Below, in pieces: positions 5,894 through 8,239 of a stretch of DNA of 8,239 bases (within the stretch, counting starts at the first letter, position 1; each line of letters opens with the position of its first letter). The position numbers and the translations under genes were made by a program. The DNA comes from Planctomycetaceae bacterium. Its GTDB lineage: Bacteria; Planctomycetota; Planctomycetia; Planctomycetales; Planctomycetaceae. Below the pieces are notes generated by a model. That model saw only the letters and a program-made list of their open reading frames with translations, was not told where the DNA came from and made no database searches. The stretch covers positions 1 through 8,239 of the forward strand of contig JALWSL010000121.1 in the NCBI GenBank assembly GCA_027080405.1. Direction: 5' to 3'.

Positions 5894-6973
5894 ATGTTTT
5901 TTCGATTTACGAAGTCTGTCTGCGTGGTTCTGTTTGTTATTTTGTTCGCAGCTACCGTGTTGTTCTGCCCTGTTTCGATGCAATCGGTGCAGGCAGAGGT
6001 GAACGCGAAAGTTGTTTATGAAGGTTCAACCGGCCCGGGAGTGGGGAAGCATCTGGTTTTTCTGGCGGGGGATCATGAATACCGCTCGGAGGAATCGTTG
6101 CCTGCGTTGGCCAGAATTCTTGCCAGGCATCACGGCTTCAAATGCACGGTGCTGTTTTCGGTCAATCGTAAAACAGGCGAAATCGAGCCGGGTAGCAGTT
6201 TTATGCCGGGGTTGGAAGCGTTGGACTCGGCTGATTTGATGGTCATCTTCCTGCGGTTTCAGAATTTCCCCGATGATCAGATGAAGCATATCGATCAGTA
6301 CGTGAAGCGGGGCAGGCCGATTGTCGGTATGCGAACTTCGACACACGCTTTCAAGATGCCCGAAAAAGCAACCTACGCACGATATTCCTTCCGAAGCACC
6401 GTGGAAAACTGGAAAGGGGGGTTTGGACGTAAAATTTTGGGAGAAACATGGGCCGGGCATTACGGGAAAAACCATGTGATGAGCACGCGACTTGATATCG
6501 CGCCCGATGCGAAATCGCATCCGATTCTGATTGGTGTCAAAAATCCCTGGGTGCAAGCGGGAGGGTACTGGACTGAACCGGAGCCGGACAGTCAAATTTT
6601 GGCTTATGCCCAACCGCTTCAGGGAATGACGCCGGATTCTCCCGTAGCGGAAGACAAAAAACCTTGTCCCGGGGCGTGGGTTCGATCCTGCAAGAGCGAA
6701 TCGGGTAAAAAAGCTCGCGTTTTCACCACCACTTACGGAGCATCTGTAGATCTTCTTGACGATGACTTTCGCCGCATGTTGGTTAACGCCTGTTTCTGGG
6801 CGGCTGGATTGGAGAAAGATATCAAACCGGGAATGTGCATCAGTTTTGTCGGTCCCTACCACCCCAGTGCTTTCCGTTTCGGCGGTTACCGCAAACATGT
6901 GAAACCAGCGGATTTGGCAGGATGGGAAACGCCAATCATGCCTATGAAAAAAACAGACCCGCAGGCGAAATAA
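5894..6973 (+). CDS. Exported ThuA-like domain protein
   Basis: The 359-residue product starts with a hydrophobic stretch (9-27) and a plausible signal cleavage after VQA (32-34). The mature part from about 52 on resembles the ThuA domain, which has a class I glutamine amidotransferase-like fold. Seen motifs are HLVFLAGDHEYRSEESLPAL (53-72), ADLMVIFLRF (113-122), VKRGRPIVGMRTSTHAF (137-153), GHYG (188-191) and FTTTYGASVDLLDDDFRRML (277-296). The strand after HLVFLAG, the GxRTSTHAF turn and the late VNACFWAAGL helix are typical of planctomycete exported ThuA paralogues. ThuA was named for trehalose utilisation in rhizobia and is linked there to 3-keto-sugar metabolism; the reaction here is unknown. 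The short spacing to the propeller gene suggests one operon. There is no strong ribosome binding site before ATG 5894. The last 15-20 residues are polar and rich in Lys and Pro. Confidence 0.82.
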   Translation: MFFRFTKSVCVVLFVILFAATVLFCPVSMQSVQAEVNAKVVYEGSTGPGVGKHLVFLAGDHEYRSEESLPALARILARHHGFKCTVLFSVNRKTGEIEPGSSFMPGLEALDSADLMVIFLRFQNFPDDQMKHIDQYVKRGRPIVGMRTSTHAFKMPEKATYARYSFRSTVENWKGGFGRKILGETWAGHYGKNHVMSTRLDIAPDAKSHPILIGVKNPWVQAGGYWTEPEPDSQILAYAQPLQGMTPDSPVAEDKKPCPGAWVRSCKSESGKKARVFTTTYGASVDLLDDDFRRMLVNACFWAAGLEKDIKPGMCISFVGPYHPSAFRFGGYRKHVKPADLAGWETPIMPMKKTDPQAK

Positions 6974-7212
6974 AGCGGAGCAGATACCAAACGAAGAAGT
7001 TGCTGCGGGACAGACGCCCGTCTTCCTTTCTGCTGGCTGAATTGCCGTACCTGGCAAGTTGTCCTTGTAATATACGCTGTTGTTTTGTACCTTCGATAAG
7101 TCATAAGTGCATACTGATCCGCTGGTATGGCCTGTCTGCGGGCATATCTTTCGGGGTCTGGGGGTGCCTGTTCCTTTCCTAGAAGTATTCAGACGCAGGA
7201 TGAGAATTTTCC
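6974..7212 (+). other. Intergenic region, no gene seen, weak promoter candidate
   Basis: No coding frame here has family-like content or a good start. No convincing intrinsic terminator follows the ThuA-like gene; a short TTGCC/GGCAA stem (7042-7057) has no T-run. TTGCCG (7042-7047) stands 18 bp before TGTAAT (7066-7071), with overlapping TAATAT (7068-7073), and is a weak promoter candidate for the repeat-protease gene. AGGA (7197-7200) and GAG (7202-7204) can serve as its ribosome binding site. Confidence 0.3.
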
Positions 7213-8239
7213 ATGGCGAAAAAAAGAAGCTCTCCACCTCAGCAGTCCGGTAACGATCCAACCCAGTTGATATTGGGTATCGTTATCGGGGCTGTTTTCA
7301 GTGCAGTCATCACCAGTGGTCTGTTTCTCCTGACTGGCTCGGGAGGAGGAAAAACGACTTCGGAATCTGTTGCGCTGAATTCCGGGGCCACCCAAGGTGA
7401 CGGTTCCGCTGCGCAGGAAGCTGTTCCGGTGCCGGAGACGGGATCAGGTGAAGGCAATCCTGCTCCAGCGGAAGGCGCTCCAGGAAATTCCTCCGAGATG
7501 TCGGAAGAGATGCAGATGCAGATGGCTGCCAACGGTGGTGGGGCTGGAGCACCGGCTCCTTTGGGCGGGGCCAGTCCTGAGATGTCGGAAGAAATGCAGA
7601 TGCAGATGGCTGCCAACGGTGGTGGGGCTGGAGCACCGGCTCCTTTGGGCGGGGCCAGTCCTGAGATGTCGAAAGAGATGCAGATGCAGATGGCCGCCAA
7701 CGGTGGTGGGGCTGGAGCACCGGCTCCTTTGGGCGGGGCCAGTCCTGAGATGTCGAAAGAGATGCAGATGCAAATGGCTGCCAATGGTGGTGGGGCTGGA
7801 GCACCGGCTCCATTTGGTGGAACCAACCCTGAGATGTCGGAAGAAATGCGAATGCAAATGGCCGCCAACGGTGGTGCGACTGCTTCGATTCCGGGGGGAG
7901 CCCCAGGCTCACTCGCTCTTTCTCCTGAAATGGAAAATATGTCGCTTGGTGGATCAGGCGGACCGGGGGCACCCGGTTTCGGCACACCGGCGGGAAATCC
8001 AGGTGGCGGTATCACCGGCAAACCGGATCCAGCTTTTGAGGCGGAATTGGCTGAGATAACCGCTGCTGATCACGACTTGAAACTGCCGGAATTGACCCAA
8101 CTCGTGCAGCCCTCGATTGTGCAAATCAGGACGCAGGGGATTAACGGATCGGGGACAGGAACAGGATTTATTGTTTCAAAAAGCGGATTGATTCTTACCA
8201 GCTACCTGGTCATTGAGGGAGCGAAACGGGCAGCGGTTG
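7213..8239 (+). CDS. Membrane-anchored HtrA-like (trypsin family) protein with Met-rich repeats, 5' part
   Basis: The frame is open from ATG 7213 to the window edge (342 codons; the 3' end is outside). A short basic N-terminus (KKR, 3-5) and one transmembrane helix (about 19-40) predict an inner-membrane anchor with the rest outside the cytoplasm. A Gly/Ser/Ala/Glu/Pro linker leads to five repeats (95-238), each of the first four being 28 residues with the core EMSxEMQMQMAANGGG. After a Gly/Pro-rich stretch (239-270), the segment LVQPSIVQI (297-305) and GTGFIVSKSGLILTSYLVI (316-334) mark the start of a trypsin-like domain of the HtrA/S1C type. In this family the last part normally reads TNNHVV with the catalytic His; here TSYLVI puts Leu332 in that position. 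The protein may therefore be an inactive pseudoprotease. The Asp and Ser of the triad lie beyond the window. There is no PDZ domain in the visible part. AGGA/GAG at 7197-7204 supports the start. Confidence 0.8.
   Translation, partial: MAKKRSSPPQQSGNDPTQLILGIVIGAVFSAVITSGLFLLTGSGGGKTTSESVALNSGATQGDGSAAQEAVPVPETGSGEGNPAPAEGAPGNSSEMSEEMQMQMAANGGGAGAPAPLGGASPEMSEEMQMQMAANGGGAGAPAPLGGASPEMSKEMQMQMAANGGGAGAPAPLGGASPEMSKEMQMQMAANGGGAGAPAPFGGTNPEMSEEMRMQMAANGGATASIPGGAPGSLALSPEMENMSLGGSGGPGAPGFGTPAGNPGGGITGKPDPAFEAELAEITAADHDLKLPELTQLVQPSIVQIRTQGINGSGTGTGFIVSKSGLILTSYLVIEGAKRAAV
7495..7926 (+). repeat. In-frame 84-bp tandem repeat array (Met-rich)
   Basis: Units begin at 7495, 7579, 7663 and 7747 with an exact 84-bp period. 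A fifth unit (7831-7926) is divergent and 96 bp long, and a remnant (EMENMSLGG) starts at 7927. Units 1 and 2 differ at one base and units 1 and 3 at two. Unit 4 has diverged in its second half, and unit 5 keeps only the Met-rich front well. Identity falls toward the 3' end, as expected if the 5' units are recent duplications. Each unit encodes EMSxEMQMQMAANGGG followed by an Ala/Gly/Pro linker. Because 84 is divisible by three, several other frames on both strands also stay open across the array; these are not genes. Confidence 0.97.

Noticed and set aside
6026..7261. 411-codon open frame on the minus strand
   Set aside because: It lies opposite the ThuA-like gene, shows no recognisable domain and has a Cys/Arg/Phe-rich composition typical of an antisense shadow.
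7495..7926. Tandem array considered as CRISPR
   Set aside because: The units are contiguous, in frame and coding, with no unique spacers and no cas genes nearby.
7239..8021. Long open frames on the minus strand and in another plus frame across the repeat array
   Set aside because: The 84-bp period is a multiple of three, so any frame without a stop in one unit stays open across the array. The products are low-complexity Pro/Ala/Ser/Ile or Arg/Cys/Trp repeats with no family resemblance, while the + frame from 7213 has a membrane anchor and a protease domain.

Overview
The window looks like chromosomal DNA from a planctomycete, or a close relative in the PVC group. The evidence is the gene order bL25 - pth - rpsF - ssb - rplI - dnaB, the N-terminally extended bL9, and the pairing of exported ThuA-like and sugar-hydrolase-like proteins. 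The order-level assignment is an inference from gene content; no rRNA or other decisive marker is present. All genes are on the + strand.

The left part (1-4833) is a core information-processing cluster. It holds the 3' end of the bL25/CTC ribosomal protein gene, peptidyl-tRNA hydrolase (pth), ribosomal protein bS6 (rpsF), single-stranded DNA-binding protein (ssb), ribosomal protein bL9 (rplI) and the replicative helicase DnaB. rpsR (bS18), which in many bacteria sits between rpsF/ssb and rplI, is absent. A clear intrinsic terminator follows rplI, and a promoter-like element immediately abuts it. This suggests that dnaB and the genes behind it form a separate transcription unit.

The middle part (4869-6973) holds two exported proteins spaced 35 and 41 bp behind dnaB and behind each other. 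The first is a beta-propeller protein of the GH32/43-like type with four SxDGxxW motifs. The second is a ThuA-like (class I glutamine amidotransferase-fold) protein. Together they suggest periplasmic or surface carbohydrate handling, but no substrate can be read from the sequence.

The right end (7213 to the window edge) is the first 342 codons of a membrane-anchored protein of the trypsin-like (S1C/HtrA-type) family. It has one transmembrane helix, then a methionine-rich 84-bp (28-residue) tandem repeat array, then the beginning of the protease domain. The catalytic histidine position in this domain is occupied by leucine, so the protein may be a pseudoprotease. This gene and its repeat are the most unusual part of the window. 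I do not see a CRISPR array, insertion sequence, phage gene, tRNA or rRNA. No gene-free stretch exceeds 300 bp.
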